DNA from: Tigriopus japonicus
Taxonomy: Eukaryota > Arthropoda > Copepoda > Harpacticoida > Harpacticidae
Reading direction: 5' to 3'
Assembly: GCA_010645155.1 (NCBI GenBank)
Contig: CM021312.1
Location: forward strand, 6,883,344 to 6,947,343
Length of the DNA: 64,000 nt
Positions 22,976-35,539 of the stretch are shown here, piece after piece; positions within the stretch are counted from its first letter, which is position 1; every line of letters starts with the position of its first letter. A program made the translations under genes and the position numbers. The notes under the pieces are model-generated. The model was not told the origin of the DNA. It saw only the letters and a list, made by a program, of their open reading frames with translations, and made no database searches.

Positions 22976-23391
22976 GTCGAAAATTTTTGAACTCGTTTTT
23001 TAGGTCGAAAATGTCCGATCTCGTTTTTTTAGATCGAAAATTTTCGATCTCGTTTTTTCAGATCGGAAATTTTCGATCTCGTTTTTTAGGTCGAAAAATT
23101 TCGATTTCGTTTTTTAGATCGAAAATTTTCGATCTCGTTTTTTCAGATCGGAAATTTTCGATCTCGTTTTTTAGGTCGAAATTTTCGATCTCGTTTTTTT
23201 CAGATCGGAAATTTTCGATCTCGTTTTTTTCAGATCGGAAATTTTCGATCTCGTTTTTTAGGTCGGAAATTTTCGATCTCGTTTTTTTTTTGCAGATCGG
23301 AAATTTTCGATCTCGTTTTTTCAGATCAGAAATTTTCGATCTCGTTTTTTCAGATCGGAAATTTTCGATCTCGTTTTCTTAGATCAAAATT
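22976..23391. repeat. Tandem array of a palindromic ~29-bp unit (about 14 copies)
   Basis: About 14 head-to-tail units each combine a T-rich spacer (CTCGTTTTTT with TAG or CAG) with a palindrome close to GATCGAAAATTTTCGATC, which in the best copies is a perfect 18-bp palindrome. Units vary by a few substitutions and by T-run length. An apparent open frame through the array is only a translation of the repeat (repeating F-S-I-S-F-F-R-S). It lies between the mariner element and featureless sequence. Confidence 0.9.
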
Positions 23392-26311
23392 TGAATCACA
23401 TAACTCAGTGCGTTCAATGTCGAATCCCATCGCACACACAATGCAGGCTTGGTGGTTCTTGAATATTTTTGGAGTGTCATTTTTCTGTTAGCCCTCTAGG
23501 TCTGCTTGCTTAGCTAGAACTGAATAGTCTAACTGGGCTGACAACGCTGAGCAATACTAGACTTGAATAACATTATTCCAAGGTTTTAGGAATTATGGAA
23601 GTGGTTCTCTTTTTGGTTTAGTTATGGCCAGCGTTGCCTTTTAAAAGTTAAGAATATATCGAAAACTGCAATGTAGAAAATAAGTTTTCTGATCTCAATT
23701 TGTTATCCGTAACATAGTGCACAAATGAAACCGAGCCATGGAAAGCCATCGAACCTCTGTGTTTTGAAACCAATGTTGGACCGAGAACCGAATTGTGTAT
23801 ACCTTGTTTTCGATCTAGCCTTTGATCTAAATCGAATCAAAAAACATACAAGCAACAGGAATAGAGGAGTTTTGGAGAATACTCTATGTGGGATTTCGCA
23901 TAAGCAAAGCTCAAATGAAATGTTCCAGTGTCCCAAGCATATGGGATCTCCACTGAGGAGCCCTTTGCGACACTTCGGAGCTTCATACAATCTAACTGAT
24001 CGCCAAAAAAAGGCCATAAATGTTGCTCGAGGCGACTCGCTACCTCGTACCTCCAAGACATATTTTACCAATACCTTACTTTTCTCTCTCTTTCTCTTTT
24101 ATCTGCTTTTGCTTGCTCCTACCAATACCGTGTAAACATCTACTTAAGAGAATTTGGATGGTTACACAATATAAACCAAAAAAAAAAACAATAATCCCTC
24201 CACGTCAATGAACCACTAAGTCCTGCGGTCATGGCTTGTTTTGTTTTGCATACATTGAGTACGGGTGTTATTAGACTTTTTTACCCAACTGTTGCCTTAC
24301 AGATCCTTCTTTAGGTTTTGGGTCAAAAAGTGTTGAGCAATCTTATTTGAGGTAACTTGAGGCAAGGAAAACAGTCATCCTTGCATTACGAGATAACTCA
24401 GATCAAAAAACCGCGACACTGCTTATTCCGTCGCATCACTGGGTGGGCGCATCAAGTGAATTAGTGCCGATACTTTTTTATCAAACTTTTGTTATCCAAT
24501 ATTTGTTCTGGAAAAGCAATGTTAACTTTTGTTGCGCATGTGCATCGAGATCTACTATAAAATTTGTTTCCTAGTCCTGTATATTTCGGTTGGAACGAAA
24601 AATAATCATGAGTTGACTCTCCCAATATTGTGCACGCAAATAAACCTATTCTAACATTCAAAGTTTGAACGTTTACCCTCACTTTTGCAGTTTTTGTGTC
24701 ACCTTGACCTAGGTTTGCAATGAGTACTTCATCTTGTCTGTAAGTTACTTTTAGCATATTACTGTAGATATTCATAAATTTACAAAGAAGACTACTGAAT
24801 GGTGATATTGGGCCCTTTCGTTTCAAGACAATTCTCAAGTTGTAATAAATTGGCAAAATCGTTTGGAAAAACTTGCCATATTTGAATTTTAAGAAAATGA
24901 CTAAAAATGAAAAAAAAACCCAAATACTAGAAAAGGGCCAGTTCCAGAGATGGCTTGGTCTCGTTAATAGGTATTGCACGCATGCGGAAACAAGCCCCCT
25001 TGAGTCGAATTGACCAAGTCAACTAAGTCTACAGAAGCTTATGAGCTTTTTAACTAGGTCCATCTCGGTTCCGAGTTATACCATCAGAGGAAGCTTCAAG
25101 GTTGGTATCTGGGCGATCCTACTGAAACTCGATAAGCGCCATCTGTTATTCCTAATTCCGTCTGGGGAAGGGCTAAACATTTGGCCAAGAGGTAACTTTT
25201 TGAAGGCCTGAAAGCCAACGGGAAAGTCACAAATTTCTCTTCAGTCATTGAATTGTGGGCCCTTGTGGCTATCAACCTCTACTTGGTGGGCTCTTGATTG
25301 AACTAGAGAGATTGAACGATCTTAGCACAGATGAGCCTTGACCTCAAAGCTGTTACTTTATGTTGCCAATCCTCTAGTTTTGACTGTTTGTAGCTCTTTT
25401 AAGTGCTCCATGATTTGTTGTGAGTCGATTAAACCATATCCTTTTTTGGGCTGCACTTGCATTTTAAATTAATTCCAAAAGCTGAGTGGAATGTCACTTA
25501 AACTAATTGTTCAGGTGATGCTTGAATAAGTCCTGAAGAAACTATCAAACCACATAACAATATTGCAAATAAGGGGGATTAGACTTGCCATTCCCTTCAA
25601 AACGCCCCTCATATCTGAAAAAGTGTGACATTAGTTGACACTGATAAAATATCTCTGAAGATTATGTTTATTTCTAAGCTCTAGACGGCGTGAACTGAAG
25701 CAATTTTACTATTGTTTTAAATTTACATGCATGGAGATCTCTTCATTTGGGTGCGGTCAAAATTATCAATGAGAATTCATTTCGCCCAAAAAGCATCCCT
25801 CGCTAGTAAAAACTTTGAAAACGCGAGTATTTTTTGCAAATGTATATTTCTATTGATCTTGGTGGCTGGAGATGGATAAATTTTCGATTTCCGTCATGTT
25901 TTTTGATTGCACTTCCACTCCAGATAATTTTGTGACAAAGACTATAAATACGGGTTTAGATTTTGAGACAGGAAGAAGTGCCTCTGGGAGAGATGTATCT
26001 ACAATATCATTAGAATCGGGAAATACTGACAAATTTTGGCGATTGCATCCTTTTAGAAAATTTCCTCCCGATCTATTTGTTTACATCAAGATTGAAAACA
26101 TTGCTAAGATAAGATATTTTGGGGACTCTGGAGGGAGCTTTCTTTCATCTTTCAAGGCAAGATTAAATGGATTAGTGCCCTCCAATCATATAGTTAGAGA
26201 GTCAAAAGATTTCATCTAATAGTTATGTTTCGTCATCGTGGACATGTTTTTGGCAGAATCCCGTTGTATGGAGAGTCAAGGAGGAAGGGCGAGATATGCC
26301 TCCATTTCGGA
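23392..26311. other. Intergenic, no gene recognised
   Basis: Open frames of 110-170 codons occur (for example 24461-24979 on the minus strand and 25872-26219 on the plus strand). They have no recognisable domain, and some start only at non-ATG codons. Near 25250-25310 there are fragments resembling the hAT-like MITE family (GTGGGCCC and GGTGGGCTC motifs). Confidence 0.35.
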
Positions 26312-27640
26312 TCATAACATACAAAAATCAAGTTGCCGTTCGCGAACCTCGTGAGAACTGGGTGTGACTTGGTACAAATAATCGTATTCGATGGTCTCTA
26401 AACTTGAAACGGAGAAATTTGAATCATTCGACTCGATGTAAGTGACAGGCACAGAGTTAGCAGCTTCAACCACCACGGCGGGTCCATTAGCGGAAGCACT
26501 CCACATGACATCTTCGTTTTCCACCACCGGTGAAGGGGCGCTCACCTTCACATCGAGGTTGTTGGCATTGACACAATTTGAGGCGATCACATCAATGGGT
26601 AAGGGCAGACTTGAGGCTGACGGGATAATCGTGGCCTTGGTTCGAATGAGTGGTGCCGAGACTTGAGGTGTTGATGTGAGAGTGGAAGGTTGAGTGATAG
26701 CAGCTATCTGCGCCTGACTCACGGCCGAAGACAGAGACAGGGGCAGAGTCCCATTGATCACAGCCTGGATGGGTGCCAATTTGTGGGATTGCAAGCTCTG
26801 AATGGAGGAAATGGGAATGGTCAGGGAGTTTGTTCCATGACCAGCATTGGCCGCAGCGTTGGCGGCGGTGACATTGGCAACAGCAGACAGGACTATGGCA
26901 GGGAGCGACCCTACGGACCCCACGAGTGAAGGGCTACTTGTATTGATTGTGTTGGAGGTGATGGATGAGCTGTGAATGAAGTTGGTGGTCCCGTTGGCTG
27001 TGGCAACCACTAAAGGAGAGGCCTTTTTAGCCTCGATGACTGGGATGGCCGTGACCACTTGGGGAGAGCTATTCGGGAGTTGGAGAACCACTTGTTGCTC
27101 CACGGGCTGAAAACTGGCCATCATGGCCTCGACCTCTTTGCGCAATTCTTCGGTGTTGGGCCTCGTGGGCAAAGTGATGGGCTTGGCAACGCCGTTAGAG
27201 AGACCATTGTCCATGAGCTTAGTGACCGGTTCCGGGGGAGAAAGACTGAGACGAGGTGTCTTCTTGCCGATGCCATTGGACTCGGAAGAAATGCTATTTT
27301 TGCGTTTGGTTCCATCGCCGGGTTTATAACTGATACCCTTCTCGGCCAATGCCTCACGCAGATACTTCTCTAGAATCCCATGTTTACCAGTGTAGTGTCT
27401 CAGGAGAGCTTGCTTGTCCTTGCCAGTGAATGAGCACTCGGCATAGGGACACGTGTACGGACGGCAATGTGGAAATATCTTGTCGATGCGTTCCTTGAAG
27501 TGCTTCATCACCAGATGATCTTGTTTCTCTCGATATTTGTTCTTGGTCTTGGGTTCAAAACCGCACAATTCACACGTGTGAGTAGTGCGAAACCCGTTCA
27601 TATTCTTGGGTAGCTCCGCTTGGGGCAATTCGAGCATCAT
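26312..27640 (-). CDS. C2H2-type zinc-finger protein, single coding exon (442 aa)
   Basis: The chosen start is the ATG at 27640 (M-M-L-E-L-P); the frame is open further upstream but only through non-ATG codons and a possible acceptor, so a 5' UTR intron is likely. Residues about 22-47 form one C2H2-like finger (CELC...H-x5-H) and about 64-90 a second (CPYAEC...H-x4-H), joined by a basic linker. A basic segment (GTKRKNS) follows, then a long Ser/Thr/Ala/Val/Pro-rich region without structure signals, typical of a transcription-regulator activation or scaffold region. It presumably acts in the nucleus on DNA or RNA. Two adjacent fingers with a long disordered tail do not tell me the family name. 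No intron interrupts the coding region, unlike most neighbours. Confidence 0.75.
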   Translation of the reverse strand: MMLELPQAELPKNMNGFRTTHTCELCGFEPKTKNKYREKQDHLVMKHFKERIDKIFPHCRPYTCPYAECSFTGKDKQALLRHYTGKHGILEKYLREALAEKGISYKPGDGTKRKNSISSESNGIGKKTPRLSLSPPEPVTKLMDNGLSNGVAKPITLPTRPNTEELRKEVEAMMASFQPVEQQVVLQLPNSSPQVVTAIPVIEAKKASPLVVATANGTTNFIHSSSITSNTINTSSPSLVGSVGSLPAIVLSAVANVTAANAAANAGHGTNSLTIPISSIQSLQSHKLAPIQAVINGTLPLSLSSAVSQAQIAAITQPSTLTSTPQVSAPLIRTKATIIPSASSLPLPIDVIASNCVNANNLDVKVSAPSPVVENEDVMWSASANGPAVVVEAANSVPVTYIESNDSNFSVSSLETIEYDYLYQVTPSSHEVRERQLDFCML

Positions 27641-28444
27641 TTTGAAACTCGGGCGATTTTCACTAAAACTGTCAAAAACACAAAAGCATGTAACTGCGTA
27701 GCAACGAGATGTTTCTCTTTGCAAAACGTCGGAAACAGAGTCGCTTCCGTCGAGTCACTGACGGAAAAGAAGGATCAACAATTAGATTTTTACAATCGTA
27801 CTTTTGTCGAAATCTTGATAACACAACACTTGTATCAATTCGCATGGATCTGATTATTTAGGGATTAATCCTCCCTAAAGATGCTCAATGGTGTTTCCCA
27901 CGAGCGTTCAAGTCTCTATCTGGCACTATGCTTTGTCCACTTGTTAACCTGGCTGGCTTTCACACAACAGAGGGTTTCGAAACAATGATATTTCGTATTT
28001 CTTCCTGGAGCCAGCACAATGATGTGAGTCCCGGGGGAGAATCTCTCTCGCACTGCCAGCGAGGAAATTGCTGAAGCTGCTCGTTGGACGGGAGGATGAA
28101 AATGGCAGACAAACAAAAGAAGAGCTCAGAGCTGCTCGTCGTACTCCTCCTTCCTCTTGGCGAACTAATGCTGCTGCCGCCACCGCTCGCCCCACCAAAT
28201 CCAGCACGATCCCAATGCTGGATGGATGATATGACTCCAATGAAGTACGCGTTTCCAAAGAAATCCAAATTCACACTGATACGATGGGCGGAAATAGAGA
28301 TGTGTCACGTTGTGTTCCCTTCAAAATATCGCGTTCTCAGTCGAGGGTTCAAACTTCATTCCCTTCAAATTGGCAATCCTTTGAGAGCTCTTGCATATTT
28401 CTGACCCAAATTACTGCGTTCTCTCTTGGCCCCTGTGCCAAAAA

Positions 28445-28555
28445 ACCATCAGCCAGCCGGCTTCAGCCGGTTGGTGGGGAACAGCCACTCCTTGTCAGCC
28501 ATTTCAGCCGAACCATCAATAAAACAGCTTCAGCCATGGGCTCAGCCACTTGTTG
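28445..28555. repeat. CAGCC-motif cluster
   Basis: About eight copies of CAGCC, several inside TTCAGCC, fall within about 110 bases at irregular spacing. Similar CTTCAGC/CTTGACTTC motifs recur at 28835-28880. It looks like a degenerate short-period satellite or the remains of a repeat. Confidence 0.45.
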
Positions 28556-31449
28556 GCAATCGAAGAGCGGGGACCTGTTATGGAGTTGCTCCCATCCCAT
28601 GGACGAAATGGCGAGAAGCGTTGGAAGCGAAGAAGAAACGCTTCCAAATGCTGGCCCACAACCAGATTCCGATGGAATTACAAGGTTCTACGGAAAGCCC
28701 CATGAAAAGACGTTGCAATGCTGTCAGAGAGACGAATAACTCAAGCTTGCCGTAACGTCCATGGAAGGGCTTTGGTACGAGGGATGTTGATGGTTGTTGC
28801 CTCAAGTGGTTCTGTGGATAAGAGCCCTAGCCCAAGCTTCAGCTCGCGCAACTTGACTTCAGCTCCAGCTTGACTTCTTTGAAGGCGCTCATTTCTCTCA
28901 AACTCCTGAAGAGTCCCAAGGCTCTCAAGAGAACGATCGGATAGCTTATACCTAGTGGCTGGCTGACAATCCAATCCACCTAGATGGCCAGTTCTTTCTC
29001 TCTCTCTTTTTTTCTTTCCTTCTCCCCCTCTCCAAATGGATTTAGATTCGATCCCTCAAGATTGAAGTGCGGCAACTTCGTGGACAAGAAGGCGAAAAAG
29101 GAGGAGACAATGAAAATGGTAAAATGTGAACAAAGGCAATGATGAGCCAAATTTGACGCATTTGTCAGAGCTAGAGTTGTACGAATAGCAATCCACACTG
29201 TTTAGTTGCAATTTCTGCGAGCCCAACTAAGTTTTAACGAATGTACATGTGGTAGAATTGTTCTACATTTCACGCATATTGAATGGGCAGAAGAGCTCAA
29301 GAAGATTTTGAATGACAAATTTGGAAACGTTCCCATAAATCCAATGAGTGCAACAACAGTTACTGCACACACGCCATTCCTCAATAACTCACCCAAACAA
29401 CAAGAAGACGAATTATTCTATTGTCATTTTCTCAGAGACGGGCTCAACCGAAAGTTTGAGGAGGATATTTCTTTCATTAGCGTCTTTGTGTTAATTGTTG
29501 AGCTTGTTGCTCCTTAATGTATTGTGTGGATATACCATTCTAACTACAGCAGATGCGTACATCCTGAATCATAAAAGATTGGAAACAAGATAACCATGTT
29601 TTAGAGAGAAGAATTTTAGCTAATTCAAAACTATGGGTAAAATCCCACTGATCATGACTCACTGTCGGTTTTTCCCCAATTTCTTCGGATATTTTCAGAG
29701 GAAACAAAGATAGAGATGGTTTAAACTCTGTTATCATTTCATAACTTGACGACGAATGATTGACAACCTTTTCAATCGTGAAATAATACTATGATAGTAT
29801 AGTACTGTTTTGACGAGCCAGCTGCAAAGCCAATCTTATCTAGGGACTTTTTTCCAAGTGCGGTTGTAATTCTCTTCCCGGTAAGAAGTGGTCAGACCAA
29901 ATGGTTATAGGTTGTTGCATGCTCTCTGGTCGTGTCTCAAAACCCAGCTTAGCTTGCCTCCCTCTTGCTTCTTCTTCTTTTTCTTCTACTTCTTCTTCTC
30001 GTTCTAAGGTCTTAGTTCTAACACAGCTAAATGAACCCTCCAACCATTGGAGAGCTTGAGGGACCGAGAGAAGCACCAAAGTGAACCAACTCTTGAGTGG
30101 TTTTTTCCTCGTCGGCCAGCATTTTCGCCGACGGGAGTTTCTTCCTCCTCTTCGCTCACTCCGATATGACCAATAACTTTAGAGTCAGCCTCCTCGTCAA
30201 GCACTTGCTTAGTTAGTTGGCTTTTTTTTGGCATGTATAGCTCTCAATCTTCGAATGGAATTAGGAATTAGCTTCCAATTTCCCAGCAGCCTACCAAGAA
30301 TTTCAGTCAGAGGAGGACGAACCAAAAAATGCGACGCCTTTCAAAATGTGACTCGAAGTATGTATGTATGGTACGAGTGATAGCTTGGAAGGGAGAGGGA
30401 TTCACAGGAATGCTAGAGGGGACTTTTGCTTTAGAACAATTTCCCACAGAGAAAGAGGGGACTCGAGGGATCCACCCTTGTAACAGGTGAAATTGTGCAT
30501 AACAAAATTGATCCCTGGTTGAAGAGAGCTGTAACCGCGATGAGACCTGTTTCGCTCGACTGGTCCCCTTTCCGGAGGGGGTATCCAATGTAAGCGTCAT
30601 ATCCCCTCCCAAACCCCCTCCACCCTAAACCTTCTGCAAACATGTTGCTTGTATGTTTCTGTTCCGATCTTTTCAACCTCGTTTTCCCTCGCCCTTGGTG
30701 TGGATTTTAAATACTAATTTTCCAAATCCATTTGATAATGCCCGTCTGGAATGCACCGCGAGACCAATAATCTGTGATGGAATGGCTGGTCGGTCCCTAG
30801 AAGCAGTCGTCGACTGATTATTGCCCCCTTGGAGTCTGTAGTACGAACTGAACGTGGTAGTAGTCCATGCACCCGACGAAAAGTCTTTCACTTGAGTTTC
30901 TCAAGCTCGCTTAACATTATCTACGTATTCGACTAAAAGACCCCGAGAGATTTGAACGTGGACAAAAGCTGCCGCTATCTACTACAACTACTCCTACTAC
31001 TACATACCACATTGTATACCTATCCACATACACACCAGCAGCACGGTACATAGAGACTGAAGAGCTGCCATCTATGTCTTCCAAAGCTTCCAAACCCTCG
31101 AATGAGACTTGGAAAAATCTTGATGTGGATGATGGCTGGGGAGGTGGAGAAGCTCGTTTCAAACCAAGCAAGCTACTACCACTTCCAACCTTCCCATCCC
31201 ATGCAGTTGTTGAATGTGTGCTGCTGCACACTGGTTGCTCTCCAGCCTGTGGAATTGTGGTACTCCTACCACTCTGGAGTTCGTCTACTCCCGACTAGAG
31301 TTCAATAAACTCTAGGCCGAATGTGTTTTCGTCGTAGATGGATGAGAGCCATGGAGGAGAATGATCTCCCTGAGGAACCCCCTCCTGCCGCCGTTACCGT
31401 GCTGCTACTGATTGTGGTGGTGGTGATGGTTGGTTGTATCGGGTCTTCT

Positions 31450-31510
31450 TCTACTACATCCAGGGCTTCCTTTACTACTACGACTACTACTACGACCACC
31501 ACCAGAATCA
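31450..31510. repeat. CTA/ACC triplet-rich low-complexity tract
   Basis: The tract has imperfect runs of ACTACT and ACGACC triplets. It makes several reading frames look open (poly-Thr, poly-Val, poly-Tyr), which should not be read as genes. Confidence 0.6.
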
Positions 31511-34500
31511 TCATCAATACAGTGTGCATGAGTGGAGTAGGAGTTGGTTTGAAAGATGGAAAATGACAGCGGCAGCGGCAGCTTTTTGGTCGTCGATCGT
31601 CTTGCTCCAAGCTGTTCTTTTGGCTCTTCGTCTGGTAGAGGAGAAAGAATATTTGTTGGAGTCTATTGCACAATGGAAATCACATCTTTTTTAACGTGAC
31701 TTTTTGTTCTCCGCGGTGGTGCTCGGGTGAGGAAAAATAACCATTTATTGCTCCACAAACACCGCCGTAAGAACTTAATAGACCTTGGACAATCATGGTT
31801 CATCAATGAACTGGTTATTTGAACTTGCGGATATTATCATGAGTCATTTTTTGTATAGGACAATAAAACAAAGCCATATTATCCATCTCGTGAGTCAAAA
31901 CAGTTCCGAGAACCCTGAAATGATCCTTTGAACCTTTACAAAACAGCAACTTCACAAACCCCCTATCCATTTTTTGTTCCCCTTACTCTCTACGTTTACC
32001 CATGTCAAGATCAATTTTTGCTCTTTGCCTTAGGTCTTCTGCGTGCATTGCACTTTCAAGCTGAACCATTGGCCTAATTTGAGTTGGAAGAAGGAACAAG
32101 ACGAAGCACAAGAAGGAAATTGCTCAAAATTTTAAAAGGTGAAAAACGGGCTGAGTCGACTGTACCAAAATAATGCCTGAGTTCCACTAGGTTAGTAGCT
32201 TGTTTGTGCTCGAAATAGTGGGGACGGTGGAAGCCGAGGAAAAAAGAGACTTGTTGGCGCTTCTCAAAGTGCATGAGAATCCGTATTTTTCTCGTAGAGC
32301 CACTATTGATTACATAATACATTCCGAGATCTATTTTTCAATCTGAACTCAATGTTAGCCCATGAGAACGAAACGCATCTTTAAAAATACGTTCATCTCA
32401 TCAACCAAGACTTAAGATGACTTTTTCAGTCACACCTCATTTTGAGGTTCAGAAATTGCACATCAATCACATGCACCAGCTTCCATTTCGAAAAAGGTTC
32501 CTTTGTTCTTGGTCATTCATCATGTTAGTACCATCGATTCCAGCTGACTTCCGATATCCTTTGTTGTCACACTTGGAACACTAAAAAGTGCGTCCACCTT
32601 CCAAGAACATTGCCTAATTACTTTTTGTTTTGATCCAATCTTCATCGAAGCAAGTAACTACCTTCTGCCTTCTCATTGCAATAATCTCAAGAAAGATCCC
32701 TTTCAAACCAATTTCTGGAACAAGAAGGTAACGCATGCCGAATTGTTGACTGGTTAATGTCCTACATCAAATGGCATTTGCGTATTTTGCATTCCCCAGA
32801 TTAGCTTAGGCCGTAAAGTACTCCGAGGACATAAAGAACACGCCATTGAGCAAAACGAATGCCCTTGGTTGGCATTCCAACCAACAGGGGAGAACCATAC
32901 AACCATGGTTGTATACACGCACTTTTATCAAGGGGGCCCATCCCTTGAATGGATGCATGCACAAACAACCAACCAACCAGTGCCAAACACAGTGGTTGTA
33001 GAAATAGTGCATCTGCATTTCTGCATTATCCCGTCGACGCAGACTTATGCGTTGGATAGTGTAGCTCCTTCACTACGTAGCTACGACAATACATGCCACA
33101 GATGGTAGTGCTGGTAGAAGTGGTACTTCATACCTTTACCATTGACTCGTTTGTGCCACACTTCATACCGTAGTAAGTTGGCAAAACCAGGCTGAGTGAG
33201 TGAATGACTGACTGTGTGTGCGTCTCCAAGATCGACGTATCTACCTGAGTATCCTAACTCTCCTTTGTCGCCATCATACAGTTTGAATGCACCTGCAACG
33301 TAATCCAAAGTTCAATCCTGTCGATCTTTTCAAGGACTTGCATTCAATCCTTTTGCTAGATGTTCCTCTCGTCTTAGAGTTTCCATGGATCCAAAGCGGA
33401 CTGATTGCTCGCCGAAACCCAGATTTTGTGGTTTGAATCAACAAAAAACTGTTACAATGGGGATTGCCTCACCTGTTGGCTTCAAACCGTGAGAACCGTT
33501 CGTCTCACTTTGAAACCCCCAAAACGCGTTGTTTACCAATTTTAAAACCGCCCACTGTCATTGGCCTGACTTGATTCAGAATTGCCCCAGGGAAGAAGAC
33601 AAGGAGGAGGACGAGAATCAACGATATATATCGAACCTTTGAGGGTGACGATTCCCAGAATTGAGCAGGACATGGCAGATGACACCCAAATTCTAGGGTA
33701 GCGTGACAATCTACGTTTAGCCCTGTCCTATGCACAATAGTACGGTACATCGGGAGAGCTCAAGGATGACGCTAAGGGATTTTTTAAAAAGGAACCGTGA
33801 AGCAACGCTATTAGCGTCTCTACTCGATGTAGGACCAGTTCCATGGGACTTACATCATTATCTTCATCATTATCACGATCGTCGTCACTATTGTGTTGTT
33901 TAATCTTGATTGCAGGTGGAGCAATCGCGAGTGCACCAATCGGAAACTCTTTGCTAGTATGACTTAAATGTCTCATGATGGGTCTATAATCTCCGTGCAT
34001 TCAAGTGCAGCAAAGGTTGTATTAGAGGAAAATTGAGACTCATGCCTGATTGAAGGGGACGACTTCAAGGTTTCGGGGATCTTAATCCTTGATACAATTT
34101 CAAGATCGAGATTGAACCTCAAGCATGAGATTTGAGGCGATCAAATGGCTCATTAGGTGTATTTCGTGGACTCATTGAGCTCAAGATGGACGATAAAATC
34201 ACTCACTTGGATGAACATGTTGCCACAACAGGACTTGAAAGCGTATCATGAATTCGTATTCCTTAATATCAAAGCTCAAACATGGTCCCAAAACGTGAAT
34301 TTTTATTCCCATTGACGAGCTTTATGGTCCTCAAAAATATTACAATAAACAAACCGTCATAACAAGGGGCAATGACAGAGGTTGAGTGAGAATAGTAACG
34401 AACTTTTCGCGAATGTCCATGATTTCAGCCTTAATATATTTTGAGTTCATGGAGGACATTTGCTTTGCCTTGACTTAGTTACTACTGTTAGGGCTTTGTT

Positions 34501-35539
34501 CTGGTATGTAATTGAATACAAAACAAATATAGTGTTCCTGTTAACATTTTATTCCTTCGGACGTTGATACCAGAAGTAATACAACTTTGCCAGTCTTTGG
34601 ACGTTTGTCAATAGGTGGGTAAGGAGCTTCACGAAGTTTTACTATTTTGATACAGTATTTTCATTGCAAGAGGTTACGCACGGTTTTTAGGGTACGGATA
34701 ACGCTCATTGAGTGATGTTAGATGGCTGCTTTAGAGATCTTTGATGCATTGGAAATTCAATTTGGAAATAAAACAGCACATCTAATTTGTTGAATCGCAG
34801 ATTCCAAAAGGAGCAATCAGAAAATAACATAGTTACGAATTCAAATTTGGGGATCCCAATAAAGTGGAAGGCGCCTTTCAGGATTGCAATTATGAAAATG
34901 TATTGTATCGCCTAAATCCAACTGTTTCACTCGAGATGAGTGTCACAAACTAGTGCCCTAGTTCTGGCCATACAAAGTACAACACCGTCTGTAATCTCCT
35001 TTTGTGTGGGAAAGTGTGGACAAGCCTCGCAACCAATGACTACTCACTAAAATTCTATATCAATTGTCAAGCTTTTACCTCAATATTTAGGGGACTTTAT
35101 ATACTACGATTATTTCAATATTAGTTGAACCTAAAGCTTTTGCAGGTCTATTGGCAGTCCTTGATCAACATTTGACGCGCCTATATTGGCCAAAACTGAT
35201 AGATGATCGTTGTTATCTTTAAATGCATGAATCTCGTGGAATTAGCGAGTTGTTACCACATAATACGATTCTAAATGGTCACTTTATGATTGTACTCTCT
35301 TATTACAGCGTATTAGTGAATGCATAGCGCAAGCTGAATGTGAGGCTATTTTCGCGAAAAAAAAAACGTTTAGGGGCTTGATATTGTTTTATGTAGTTGA
35401 CTTTTGCTTTTGAACTTTGTGGTGGACCGACAGGATCCTAATCCAAAACCAACAGGTTCAGCGCAAAACTTACTCTTTCTTTCAAGATCACTGGTTTTAA
35501 TCAATATCATTGAACTATCGCAAATCGAATTCAAACCTC

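Larger units (their letters stand above)
27641..35539. other. Long intergenic region, no gene recognised
   Basis: About 7.9 kb separates the zinc-finger gene (-) from the CENP-V-like gene (+); the two are divergent, so their promoters should lie at its two ends. I see a CAGCC-rich patch at 28445-28555 and related CTTCAGCTC/CTTGACTTC repeats at 28835-28880. There are also CTT-rich runs near 29965-30000, CTA/CTACTA triplet runs near 30975-31005 and 31450-31510, and a perfect 18-bp palindrome at 32897-32914. No conserved protein domain, tRNA or other RNA gene was found by eye. Confidence 0.4.

Noticed and set aside
22987..23382. 131-codon open frame on the plus strand
   Set aside because: It is only a translation of the palindromic tandem array; the peptide repeats with the DNA period and has no domain.
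24461..24979. 172-codon open frame on the minus strand
   Set aside because: It starts at GTG, is in AT-rich DNA and resembles no family; no splice partners were seen.
25872..26219. 115-codon ATG open frame on the plus strand
   Set aside because: The composition is plausible but no motif or neighbouring exon supports a gene; it lies just beyond the 3' end of the zinc-finger gene.
31302..31694. Open frames with poly-Thr, poly-Val or poly-Tyr runs on both strands
   Set aside because: They are produced by the CTA/ACC triplet tract and appear in several frames at once.
32897..32914. Perfect 18-bp palindrome ATACAACCATGGTTGTAT
   Set aside because: It is isolated, has no loop or repeat partner, and a single palindrome of this size can be chance in 64 kb.
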